In this document: positions 1 through 8,585 of the stretch, in pieces | Layout of the letters: every line of letters starts with the position of its first letter | Numbering within the stretch: the stretch's first letter is position 1 | NCBI GenBank assembly: GCA_964498065.1 | Contig: CAZCFZ010000048.1 | Location: forward strand, 1 to 29,157 | Source: FEN-1297 sp964498065 | Lineage (GTDB): Bacteria > Bacteroidota > Ignavibacteria > Ignavibacteriales > Ignavibacteriaceae | DNA length: 29,157 nucleotides | Direction of reading: 5' to 3' | Position numbers and translations under genes: made by a program | Notes under the pieces: model-generated | Told to the model about the DNA's origin: nothing | Databases searched by the model: none | What the model saw: only the letters and a program-made list of their open reading frames with translations

Positions 1-56
1 TTTCTTTAGTAATATAGTTGCTTTTCTCTTTGTATACTATGCGGGGGACAGTTTAA

Positions 57-1490
57 TATGATAATGGTCAGCCGTTCTATGATGCTTATGTATGGTTCGA
101 AAATACAAATGAAAGTAAAATATACAGCACACGTACCGATAACAATGGGAACTATACTATAATGATTGACTCAGGAGCTTATTATATAGCTGCGTATGTT
201 AATTATATTGAAGGTAATATGCTGACAAATCGAAGCATGTATTACAATAACAAACAATCCTTTAATAATGCCGATGTGATAACTATTAGTAACGATACAA
301 CAAATATTGACTTTACTTTCCCAACACTAACTCTCTGTACCATTTCCGGTACAATAAGAGATGCTGTAACACATAATCCGTTAAGTAATGTTTTTATTGC
401 TGTAAATTCAATAGAGAATAGTGATTCAACTTTTATAGGGACAGATCAAAACGGAAATTATTCGATACAAGTTTTTGAAGGAAGCTATACGTTGTATGCT
501 TATCAATCCGGTTACTTTCTCGATTATTATAAGGATGTATTTGACAGTTTTGACGCAACCCCCGTTATTGTAAATCAAGACAGTTCACAGGTAACCGGAA
601 TAGATTTTAATTTGACAAAACCTGAACCTGGAAGTAATTCAATATCAGGTTTAGTTGGAGATCCAAGTTGGCTTGCCGGAGTAGAAATATATGCTATACC
701 TGCCAATGGAGGAAAATGGATCGGAACTCGATCAAGTAATAACGGAAGTTTTTCTATCGTAAATCTTAAGAGCGGTAAATATGTTTTATTATTTTATAAG
801 GATGGCTATAAAAGTCAATATTATGGCGATAGTTTAAATACAATTGATCTAACTGGAAATATGAGTGTAAAGAACATATTTATCATAATGGAAAAATTAA
901 ATTCCATTGGTGGAGAAATATCGGGTACAGTTAACTCTAATTCCAATTCACCTTTGAGCGGGACTTTGTTGCTGGCAGTTGATTCATTAGGTGATACGGT
1001 CTCGACTAGTATATCGAATTTCAGTGGTTATTATAAAATACCTTCGTTATCCAACGGAAATTATAAAATAATTGCTAATAAAATTGGATATGAGAAGACA
1101 ATATATCCCCAAAAAGTTGATATAAACTTAACAAATAATCCAATTGTAAGTGGAATAAATATTTCGATAATTCCAACTGGAATAGATAAAAAGGTGAACA
1201 ATTTACCCAAAACCTTTGCACTATATCAGAATTATCCTAATCCCTTTAATCCTTCAACTACAATTAAATACTCTCTTCCATATGAAAGTAATGTTAAACT
1301 CATTATATATAATATCCTTGGAGAAGCAGTAAAAGAATTAAGAAATTCAACAGAAACTGCAGGTTATCATAAAATAAATTTCAATGCCGAAAATTTATCT
1401 TCCGGAATTTATTTCTATAGGATTTCAGCAAAATCAATAGATGGTAAACATCAATTTGAAAGTGTCAAAAAATTAATTTTGTTAAAATGA
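57..1490 (+). pseudogene. T9SS-sorted surface protein with CarboxypepD_reg-like repeats, N-terminus broken
   Basis: The first ATG is at 162, but the same frame is open back to 57 and reads DNGQPFYDAYVWF and STRTDNNGNYTI, the middle of a carboxypeptidase-regulatory-like beta-sandwich. The real coding sequence therefore extended further upstream. It is blocked by TAA at 54-56 (preceded by G-T-V, a natural continuation of the domain) and by TAG at 15-17. Counting from the ATG at 162, further beta-sandwich repeats lie at about residues 58-130, 158-235 and 253-330. Residues about 350-442 form a type IX secretion C-terminal sorting domain (YQNYPNPFNPST, then SSGIYFY, ending KKLILLK). No signal peptide remains, so the product could not be exported as it stands. 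The protein was probably an extracellular or cell-surface adhesin or structural protein; no enzymatic domain is visible. The alternative is a gene whose true start lies outside the window with the stop being a sequencing error. Confidence 0.6.
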
Positions 1491-1597
1491 AAATAGGAAG
1501 ATCTTCTTCATAATGTTTAAATAGTTTTATTTCTTATTAGCAAAATGATTTTTAGTGTTAAATATTCAAGCATTTACTTAAATAAAAAAACAAAATT

Positions 1598-2293
1598 ATG
1601 ACAAACTTTCTCAATGCGTTAATGTGATATGTGGTTTTTTTATTATCGACAACATTTCACGAAGTATCTCATGCATTTGCGGCAATGAAAATGGGGATTT
1701 CAACGGCTTATAAAAACGGACAGGTTACAATAAATCCATGACCGCATGTAAAGAGAGAACCGGTCGGAACGATTGTGGTCCCTATTATATCTTTTTTAAT
1801 CGGTGGATGGATCGTGGGATAGGAAAGTGCGCTGTATGATCCTGAATGGGCTTATAAGTATTCTAAAAAATTTGCTGCAATGGCTCCCGCAGGACCATGG
1901 CAAATTTTATTTTAGTTGTTATTTCAGCATTTAATACATTTAGGCATAATATTTCACGTGCGTTATGCTCCTGAAACTATCAAAGGAGTCAATATGGTTT
2001 CAGCGGTTAACAGCGGTGTATATGACGGTGTAGCAAAAATATTAGGAATAACTTTTATTCTAAATTCTATTTTGTTCTTGTTTAATTTGATTCCCGTTCC
2101 TCCTCTTGACGGTAGCGGCATACTTCCGATATATTTAAATGAAGAGAATGGAAGAAGGTATATGGAAGAAATAAAAGGTTATGCTTTTGAAATTGTAGGC
2201 ATACTCATAGCATGTAATGTTTTTGATTTTATTTATTCCGGTTTACATACAGTCTTAATGAATATATTATATCCGGAGAGTAATTATCATTAA
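1598..2293 (+). pseudogene. M50-family (site-2 protease type) zinc metalloprotease, inactivated
   Basis: Read through its stops, the frame starting at ATG 1598 gives an integral-membrane metalloprotease of the M50 family. It has HEVSH (HExxH zinc site) at 1658-1672, INP-stop-PHVKREPVGT, YDPEWA and the second zinc-site motif NLIPVPPLDGSG near 2090-2125. Four in-frame stops interrupt it: TGA 1625-1627, TGA 1739-1741, TAG 1820-1822 and TAG 1913-1915. The second and third fall where relatives have Trp (NPWPH, GWASAPYDP), and the first fits Trp, consistent with G-to-A changes in TGG. At about 1898-1935 the family-like reading ANFILVVISAF is found one frame over before the frame returns at LIHLGIIFH, so there are also two compensating indels. 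TGA ends intact genes elsewhere in the window, so recoding is unlikely. A 125-codon open stretch (1916-2293) is only the surviving C-terminal part. The gene is dead. Confidence 0.85.
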
Positions 2294-2472
2294 TTATCAT
2301 TTTTATTTTACTTTTTAATCTGCTCATACTAATTAAATTATTCGTTTAGTTCGGGAGATTAGAAAGAACAATTCGGATAAGGAATAAAAAAATTCTTAAT
2401 TTATCAATTTGCATTTTATTCCGGCGAAGTTAATTATAAATTTCAAGGTATTATAGGCACTTAAAATTTATA

Positions 2473-3210
2473 TCAAAAAGTATGGTACAATCCTAAATAA
2501 TATGAAAAATGTTTATAGGAAGTTATTCCGTTTCCGAGATCCGCTGAAAAAAGAATTTGATAATTTTTTACTACCGGAATACCGCCGCCAAAATGCAAAC
2601 CGGAATAACCGGTAGAATATATCGAAGAAGGCGTTTGATGAAATAATTCGGCACCGAGAAAGAAAGCATCAGTAAAATTATACTGGATTAGAATGCCGGA
2701 AAAATTCCAGTTTTTATTTCCCGGGCCCGGATTTATCCAGTAGCCGCCGCCGCCGTAGATAGTCCATTTGCCTATGTCTTTTTGAAGCCAGATTGGAATA
2801 TATATTTGAGCCTTTCCGTTTCCCAAATTTTTAGAAGCATTTCCCGTTGGAATTTCTATTAGCGGAAAAGTAGCGATATCCGGCAGTATGTTTGTTTGTT
2901 CGACAAAACGATATTTAACTCCGACTTCCGTATCTCCGTAACCGGCATATGCGGGCTCATGCTTTGGAGATGAAAACGCAAGAGGGGCGACTATATGAAA
3001 TTGCATATTGGGAAAAACTCCATAGTTAAATTCAACAGCGGGTCCAATTCCGCTTGCACCATCACCGTCAAAAACACCCGTCGAAAATAAATATAATTCA
3101 CCATGCAAGTACGGTACTGGAATAGGATCGTCCGTTCTAAAAGGCGGTCCGGCAATTGCACATATATTAAATAGTAACATGCTAATCAGCACTTTTAATA
3201 ATGACTTCAT
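2473..3210 (-). CDS. Putative outer-membrane beta-barrel protein
   Basis: This is an intact 245-residue protein starting with a clear signal peptide (MKSLLKVLISMLLFNICAIA) followed by GPPFRTDDPIPVPY. The mature part alternates hydrophobic and polar residues, is rich in Gly and aromatics, contains GDTEVGVKYRF and GGGGYW segments, and ends in Phe (GLYHTF). These traits fit an outer-membrane barrel with a C-terminal BAM recognition residue. The N-terminal 'GPPFRTDDP' pattern recurs in bacterial 'hypothetical/transporter' outer-membrane proteins related to the phenol-degradation MetA-like barrel family; that assignment is from memory and tentative. It is convergent with the M50 pseudogene and is the only gene left of 3.9 kb that looks whole. 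Function unknown. Confidence 0.6.
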   Translation of the reverse strand: MKSLLKVLISMLLFNICAIAGPPFRTDDPIPVPYLHGELYLFSTGVFDGDGASGIGPAVEFNYGVFPNMQFHIVAPLAFSSPKHEPAYAGYGDTEVGVKYRFVEQTNILPDIATFPLIEIPTGNASKNLGNGKAQIYIPIWLQKDIGKWTIYGGGGYWINPGPGNKNWNFSGILIQYNFTDAFFLGAELFHQTPSSIYSTGYSGLHFGGGIPVVKNYQILFSADLGNGITSYKHFSYYLGLYHTF

Positions 3211-3297
3211 TTTAACAGGCTAATTTCTAATTATATTAACAATGACGGAAATCGATTTATTTTATAAATTAACAACTGACAATATCGAAATGCCATA

Positions 3298-3643
3298 TTG
3301 TGTTTTTGCACCAAAATAGACTTATCTGTTGTGAAAGACAAGCTTTTAACCGATCTGTTTCCTGGTTTTATAAAAATACATATTCTGCATCACGCCAAAA
3401 AAGAAAAAATTTTCGGACAGGAATTTAAAGTTGAACTGGAACGTCACGGCTACCATATTTCATACGGTACATGTACCCGATATTTCACAAATAAGAAGAA
3501 GAAAAATATCTAAATCAGTCAAGATAAATGTAGAAGGTAAAGTGAGAAGATATTACCTAATTACACCTTAAGGGAATAGAATTTTAGAAAAAGCAAAAAA
3601 TCAGGTTAAGGGATTGGTTGATGAATTATTTATAGTAAAATAA
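3298..3643 (+). pseudogene. PadR-family transcriptional regulator, frameshifted remnant
   Basis: The first part (71 codons from TTG 3298) carries FIKIHILHHAKKEKIFGQEF and ELERHGYHISYGT, the winged-helix DNA-binding core of PadR regulators. After the ISYGT motif the family continues in another frame: from about 3474 the +1 frame reads YPIFHK-stop-EEEKYL. A third frame then reads NVEGKVRRYYLITP-stop-GNRILEKAKNQVKGLVDELF and ends at TAA 3641-3643. So at least two frameshifts and two in-frame stops separate pieces that line up in the correct order along a normal PadR of about 110 residues. The product cannot be made. Its target is unknown; PadR genes usually sit beside the genes they control, and the neighbouring M50 protease is also dead. 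Confidence 0.8.
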
Positions 3644-3911
3644 GCGCTGCAAAAACCATTCAATATCAATAAAAAATCATTACTTCTCGTAAATTATCTT
3701 CCTGCAGGTGATAATAAATCTGAGTCGTCTTAATAGGTGAAATTTTAAAAATCAAAATACATTATTAACCAAATTTTTTGTATTGTTAAAAATATAATTA
3801 CACTAATATTTTTCCGGGTCTCAACTATTCAACTTCATGTTCGATTATGATATAGGAGGATTATACCGGAAAGGATTTGTTCTGTTTTGAGTTTATAAAA
3901 ATATTAGAATA
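3644..3911. other. Intergenic leader before the sensor kinase
   Basis: This is an AT-rich stretch between the PadR remnant and the sensor kinase start. A Shine-Dalgarno-like TAGGAGGA lies near 3852-3859 but is followed only by a short open stretch that stops within about 50 bases. The kinase ATG at 3912 itself has no visible Shine-Dalgarno sequence. I see no tRNA, no strong hairpin and no confident promoter. Confidence 0.4.
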
Positions 3912-6900
3912 ATGTATATTGCCAAGTATAAAATAATTCTAAAAACCAGAGGGAATTTGCGCCGTAATTTATTTTTTTTGTCGGTTTTAATATTTAGCTG
4001 TCCTAATTCTTTTACACAAATAAAAAATATTCGTTTAGGCCATCTTTCCATTGAACAGGGCCTTTCTCAAAGTACAGTTTTATCCATCGCTCAAGATAGC
4101 AGCGGTTTTCTGTGGTTCGGTACGCAAGATGGACTTAATAGGTACGATGGTTATAATTTTGTTGTTTATGAACCGATCCCTGAAGATTCTTCATCACTCT
4201 CCGATAATTACATTTACAGCATTTACGTTGATAAATACGGTAATGTATGGTTAGGAACAGACGACGGATTAAATAAATATAATCCTTATACGGATAGTTT
4301 TACCTCCTTCAAAAAAAATCCTGATGATCCGCAAAGCTTATCTTCAAATCGAGTATCATCAATAACTGAGGATGCATTAGGCAACCTATGGATAGGGACG
4401 ATTAACGGATTAAATTATTTCGATAGAGGTAAAAATAAATTCATTCGTTATTTCCATAGCAGCAAGAAAAAATCCAGTTTATTAAGCAACTTTGTGCTTT
4501 CTATTTTTGTTGATTCTCAAAACAGACTTTGGGTCGGTACCGATAAGGGATTGGATTTATTTAATCCTAAAACAAAAACGTTTAGGCATTTTACTCATAA
4601 TTCAAATGGGGAAAAATCAATCTTAGGACAAAAAATTAATTCTATAGCCGAAGACAAATTAGGAAATTTATGGATTGGTACTTACTGCGGATTAAACAAA
4701 TTAAATGTCAATTCAAATATTGTTACTCATTTTATTCACTCCGTTACTAATAAAAGAAGCATAAACTCGGATTCTATAAGTGTATTGTATGTTGATAAAA
4801 AAGGGATTGTTTGGATTGGAACCAGAAATAATGGATTAAGTTATTATGATCCCGTCAACAATGCTTTTATAGAATTTGGAAATTCTGTTGTAAATTCCAA
4901 TGAAGATGGCGATAAACAAATTAGATGTTTATCGGGGGACAGAGAAGGACTTTTGTGGATCGGAACTTTTACTTCCGGGATTTACAAATTTGATAAGATG
5001 AAAAAATCTTTCGGACTTATAACAATTTCCAATAAGAACAAAAATAATATTGAAGAAAATGATATTAGTGCGATTTATAAAGATAAACTTAATAACTTAT
5101 GGATTGGCAGCTTTTATGCAGGTGTAATTAGGCTGAATGAAAATACCGGCAAGTTTAATCACTATGTCCATTCTTCTTCTATAAACAGTATTACAAAAGA
5201 TTTTATAAATGCTATCTTTGCAGACCAAAAGGGGACTGTTTGGATCGGCACAACTGATGGACTGGATAAATATAATCTTAAAAAAAATACTTTTACACAT
5301 TATAAACATAAAAATAATGATGCTAATAGTCTTGGCGCTGATTATGTTAATTCAATAACAAGTGATAAATTCGGAAATATTTGGCTGGGACTTATTGGGT
5401 CAGGAATGGATAAGTTTGATCCTTTCACCAAGAAATTCATTCATTATATACATAATCCGGACAATTCCAATAGTATAAATGATAATAATATAAATTATTT
5501 ATTCTTCGATAACCGAGGAATTCTATGGATTGGCACAAATGGCAATGGATTGGATAGCTTTGATACTAAAACAGAAAAGTTCAAACACTATGTCCATGAA
5601 GCAAAAAATAATAACAGTCTTTGTAATAATATTATTTTAGACATATATCAATTCCCGGGAGATACGAGTGGCACGATTTGGATTACATCGGCGGGAGGAG
5701 GATTTAGCAGGTTAAATATCAAAAATAGTCAATTTATAAATTATACTGAAAAAGACGGACTTGCCAACAATGAAGTTTACAGCGCAATCGGTGATAAAAA
5801 AGGAAATCTTTGGCTTAGTACTAACAACGGTTTATCTAAATTTAATATTGCTGCACAAACGTTTCATAATTATAATCAAAGCGACGGATTGCAAAGTAAT
5901 GAATTTAATCAAGGTGCTTTTTTTCAAAGCAAAACGGGTAAAATGTATTTTGGCGGAAAAAGCGGAATCAACGGCTTTTTCCCTGATTCAATAAAATACA
6001 ATTCATTTAATCCTCAAGTTGTTTTCACATCATTTAAAGACTATATCAGACCGATTAAATTGAAAAAATCAATTTGGAAGACAAACCAAATAATACTCAA
6101 CAATAAAGACAACATTTTCTCTTTCACATTTTCGGCATTAAGCTTTACGGATCCGAATAAAAATAAATTCGCGTATATGCTTGAAGGATTGAATAACCAC
6201 TGGATTGATAAAGGCACCAACGATGAAGTTACATTTACAAATCTTCCGCCGGGGAATTATACTTTGCTTGTAAAAGGTACCAATAACGATAATATTTGGA
6301 GCAGCCATATCGCGTCGATAAAAATTATCATTTTGCCGCCTTTCTGGCAAACATTGTGGTTTCGATTTATCATTGTCGTTTTTTTAGCCGCCCTTATATT
6401 TATTATCTTCCACTTAAGGATGAGGGCGATTAGATTGAGGAATAAAAAGCTTGAAGAGGTTGTAACTGATAGAACTAAAGAATTAAATTCGAAAAAAGAA
6501 GAATTAGAAGAAGTAAATTTTAAACAGGCCGTGCTTGTAGAAAAACTTACAAAATCCGAAATAGAATTGAAAGGGCTCAATAAACATAAGGATAAAATTC
6601 TCTCTGTACTTGCTCATGATTTACGAAGTCCGTTTACCGGCTTGCTTGGTTTTACGGATTTACTTTCAAATAATATTGATCAATTGGAAACGGAAGAGAT
6701 AAGGCAATCTGCCAAGAATATTAATAATGTTACTAATAATTTATATAAGCTTTTAAATAATCTTCTTGAGTGGTCTTTAGTACAGGAGGGAAAAATAAAA
6801 TATTCGCCCTCCAATGAAAACCTGCTTCAATGCGTGAAAGACGCTGTGGGTCTGTTGAAAGCTAATGCTGAGCAAAAATCCATTTCATTAAAGATAAATA

Positions 6901-7307
6901 TTGAAGATAAAGTAAACGTTTGGGCCGATAGAAATATGCTTGATATTATTTTTAGGAATTTGATATCTAATGCATTAAAATTTACATCAATAGGAGGCGA
7001 GGTTAATATTTATTCAATAGAATTGGATGATCAGCTTGATATTGACTTAGAGAGTACTAAAAACAAATATATCGAAATTGGAATACAAGACAATGGAATA
7101 GGTATGAAAGAAGATTTATTATCTCATTTGTTTAATTCGGATTCGCAAATTACTACAAAAGGGACAAACAATGAAGCAGGTACAGGTCTAGGATTAAACC
7201 TTTGCAAAGAGTTAATTGAAATGCAGGGAGGGAGAATTAGGATTGTCAGCAAAGAGGGAGAGGGAACTTCAGTTATATTTACATTACCACTCAATAAAAG
7301 TAATTAA
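3912..7307 (+). CDS. Two-component propeller / Y_Y_Y sensor histidine kinase
   Basis: This 1131-residue sensor kinase belongs to the 'hybrid two-component system' sensor class known from Bacteroidota polysaccharide sensing. An N-terminal hydrophobic segment (about residues 18-36) acts as a signal or anchor. Fourteen Reg_prop blades follow, each with a [LVI]W[IL]GT..GL-type core, for example FLWFGTQDGL, NVWLGTDDGL and NLWIGTINGL, consistent with two seven-bladed propellers outside the cytoplasmic membrane. A Y_Y_Y domain (about 745-812, YMLEGLNNHWID ... NLPPGNYTLLVKG) leads into a transmembrane helix at about 815-838, then a coiled-coil linker and HisKA with the phospho-acceptor His902 (LAHDLRSPF). 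The ATPase domain has an N box (NLISNALKF, N1016/N1020), G1 (DNGIGM, D1060) and G2 (GTGLGLNLCKEL). There is no receiver or AraC-type output domain and no response regulator beside it, so it is an orphan kinase. The ligand is not predictable from sequence. Confidence 0.93.
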   Translation: MYIAKYKIILKTRGNLRRNLFFLSVLIFSCPNSFTQIKNIRLGHLSIEQGLSQSTVLSIAQDSSGFLWFGTQDGLNRYDGYNFVVYEPIPEDSSSLSDNYIYSIYVDKYGNVWLGTDDGLNKYNPYTDSFTSFKKNPDDPQSLSSNRVSSITEDALGNLWIGTINGLNYFDRGKNKFIRYFHSSKKKSSLLSNFVLSIFVDSQNRLWVGTDKGLDLFNPKTKTFRHFTHNSNGEKSILGQKINSIAEDKLGNLWIGTYCGLNKLNVNSNIVTHFIHSVTNKRSINSDSISVLYVDKKGIVWIGTRNNGLSYYDPVNNAFIEFGNSVVNSNEDGDKQIRCLSGDREGLLWIGTFTSGIYKFDKMKKSFGLITISNKNKNNIEENDISAIYKDKLNNLWIGSFYAGVIRLNENTGKFNHYVHSSSINSITKDFINAIFADQKGTVWIGTTDGLDKYNLKKNTFTHYKHKNNDANSLGADYVNSITSDKFGNIWLGLIGSGMDKFDPFTKKFIHYIHNPDNSNSINDNNINYLFFDNRGILWIGTNGNGLDSFDTKTEKFKHYVHEAKNNNSLCNNIILDIYQFPGDTSGTIWITSAGGGFSRLNIKNSQFINYTEKDGLANNEVYSAIGDKKGNLWLSTNNGLSKFNIAAQTFHNYNQSDGLQSNEFNQGAFFQSKTGKMYFGGKSGINGFFPDSIKYNSFNPQVVFTSFKDYIRPIKLKKSIWKTNQIILNNKDNIFSFTFSALSFTDPNKNKFAYMLEGLNNHWIDKGTNDEVTFTNLPPGNYTLLVKGTNNDNIWSSHIASIKIIILPPFWQTLWFRFIIVVFLAALIFIIFHLRMRAIRLRNKKLEEVVTDRTKELNSKKEELEEVNFKQAVLVEKLTKSEIELKGLNKHKDKILSVLAHDLRSPFTGLLGFTDLLSNNIDQLETEEIRQSAKNINNVTNNLYKLLNNLLEWSLVQEGKIKYSPSNENLLQCVKDAVGLLKANAEQKSISLKINIEDKVNVWADRNMLDIIFRNLISNALKFTSIGGEVNIYSIELDDQLDIDLESTKNKYIEIGIQDNGIGMKEDLLSHLFNSDSQITTKGTNNEAGTGLGLNLCKELIEMQGGRIRIVSKEGEGTSVIFTLPLNKSN

Positions 7308-7634
7308 TTACTCATTTCTATTAGTTAACAAACACTAATTTCATTTCACAATTTGGATGATTGTTATTTTGCTGAGAAGGCAGCCAAGAAGTAATTAGCA
7401 AGTTAAAAATCCGCGGGTGTCTTGTAGATTCCGGCTGGCTTAATGAAGCTGACGACCTTCTAAACCTATGTACTCAGTGTCCCATTTTTCAATAAAATTA
7501 CTTTTTATAAGTATCTCATAAAATGAAGTTTTATTGCTTTTTATATAGGGTTTAAGTTTTATGATAGATGTCTCTCTTATCATACCTAATATGAGATAAA
7601 TTGACGATATTATATATGAAAAATTAAAAAATAA
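7308..7634. other. Intergenic region with a short unexplained open stretch
   Basis: This 327-bp gap separates the sensor kinase from the ftsH remnant. Most of it is AT-rich. Between 7376 and 7495 there is a 39-codon open stretch without a start codon, bounded by TGA and TAA. It is richer in G and C than its flanks and reads IRGCLVDSGWLNEADDLLN followed by a C-x2-C (LCTQC). It may be a fossil of another gene; I do not recognise the family. The last 60 bases are very AT-rich and would contain any promoter for ftsH. No RNA gene or strong terminator hairpin was seen. Confidence 0.3.
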
Positions 7635-8585
7635 ATGAATAATAATTCAAATAAAATAAACCAAGGCAGAAACAATAATCCCTATAAATTACCTAATGCA
7701 GGGTTAGGACTCTGGAAAATATTTTTAGCATTTTTTTTGATGTGGATTATTGCCTTTTATTTTATGAAATATTTAGAGGGTCCATCGAAAGCCGATATAC
7801 CTTACAGTAAATTTGAAAATGAATTATCCGGTAAAAATGTAGTTAAAATTACAATACAGGGGGATAAAATATCCGTTGAATCTCAAAACAAATACATAAA
7901 AGTAAATAAACCGGGAGACAAAACAGCTTTCCAATATTTTTCAACAATTAAACCTTCTATTCATGATCCTAACTTGATGCCTTCTTTAGAGAAAAACAAT
8001 GTGACAATCAATGCAAAAGAAGAAAGTAATAATGGCTGGATTTCAGATTTCATTTTTATCGTCCTGCCCTTTGTAGGAATAGTGGGCTATTTTATTTATA
8101 TGCGGAGAAAAATGCAAGGCAAAGAAGGGGGAATAATGGGTGGATTTATTTTCAATATTGGAAGGTCAACCGCCCAAAAATTTAAAAAAGGGAAATCCGG
8201 CGTTACATTTAATGATGTTCCAGAGCTGCGCAATGCAGAAAAGGATCTTCAAGAAATTTTAGATTATTTAAGAGTAACGGGAAAATTTTCTGCTCTTATT
8301 GCCAATATTTTAAAAGGGATTTTATTAATGGGACCTCCGGGAATTAGGAAAACCTTGTTGGCCTGCGCTGCTGCAGGTGAAGCAAATGTTACTTTTTATA
8401 GTATCAGCGGATCCGAATTTAAAGATCTGGCACTGTTTTTCATTATTCCGGTTATAGACACTATATCTGACCGAAAAGAATACAGTACCCAAAACCTCCG
8501 ATGGGGTATTCGTGAACATTTTCTCGTGATAGCAATTAACAATTATTGGTCCGGCGAATCGAATAGAAAAGGAAATTTATCATGA
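7635..8585 (+). pseudogene. ftsH: FtsH ATP-dependent zinc metalloprotease, truncated and catalytically dead
   Basis: The N-terminal half is a recognisable FtsH: a cytoplasmic tail, a transmembrane helix (about 27-45), the small periplasmic domain, a second transmembrane helix (about 137-155, FIFIVLPFVGIVGYFIYMRR), then KKGKSGVTFNDVP and the start of the AAA domain. The Walker A motif, normally GPPGTGKT, is GPPGIRKT at residues 233-240, losing the conserved Thr-Gly before Lys. After SISGSEF the pore loop (FVEMFVGVGASR) is missing; KDLALF resembles the next RDLF element. Walker B, normally FIDEID, survives only as IPVID at 271-275. The second region of homology, the whole HExxH protease domain and about half the usual 600-700 residues are gone. 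The frame ends overlapping the start of the UPF0182 gene (ATGA). It may yield a membrane stub but not a protease. True FtsH activity must come from another copy elsewhere. Confidence 0.85.

Noticed and set aside
1497..1506. GAAGATCTTC palindrome after the first gene as a terminator
   Set aside because: It is only ten bases, leaves no room for a hairpin loop and is not followed by a T-run; expected by chance.
1598..2293. UGA read as tryptophan (alternative genetic code)
   Set aside because: Two stops in the M50 remnant are TAG, not TGA; intact genes here use TGG for Trp and end in TGA (sugar kinase, phosphoketolase, HEAT gene), so decay explains the pattern better.
3912..7307. Hybrid kinase with receiver and AraC output
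   Set aside because: The protein ends directly after the ATPase G2 region; no receiver Asp motif or helix-turn-helix follows.
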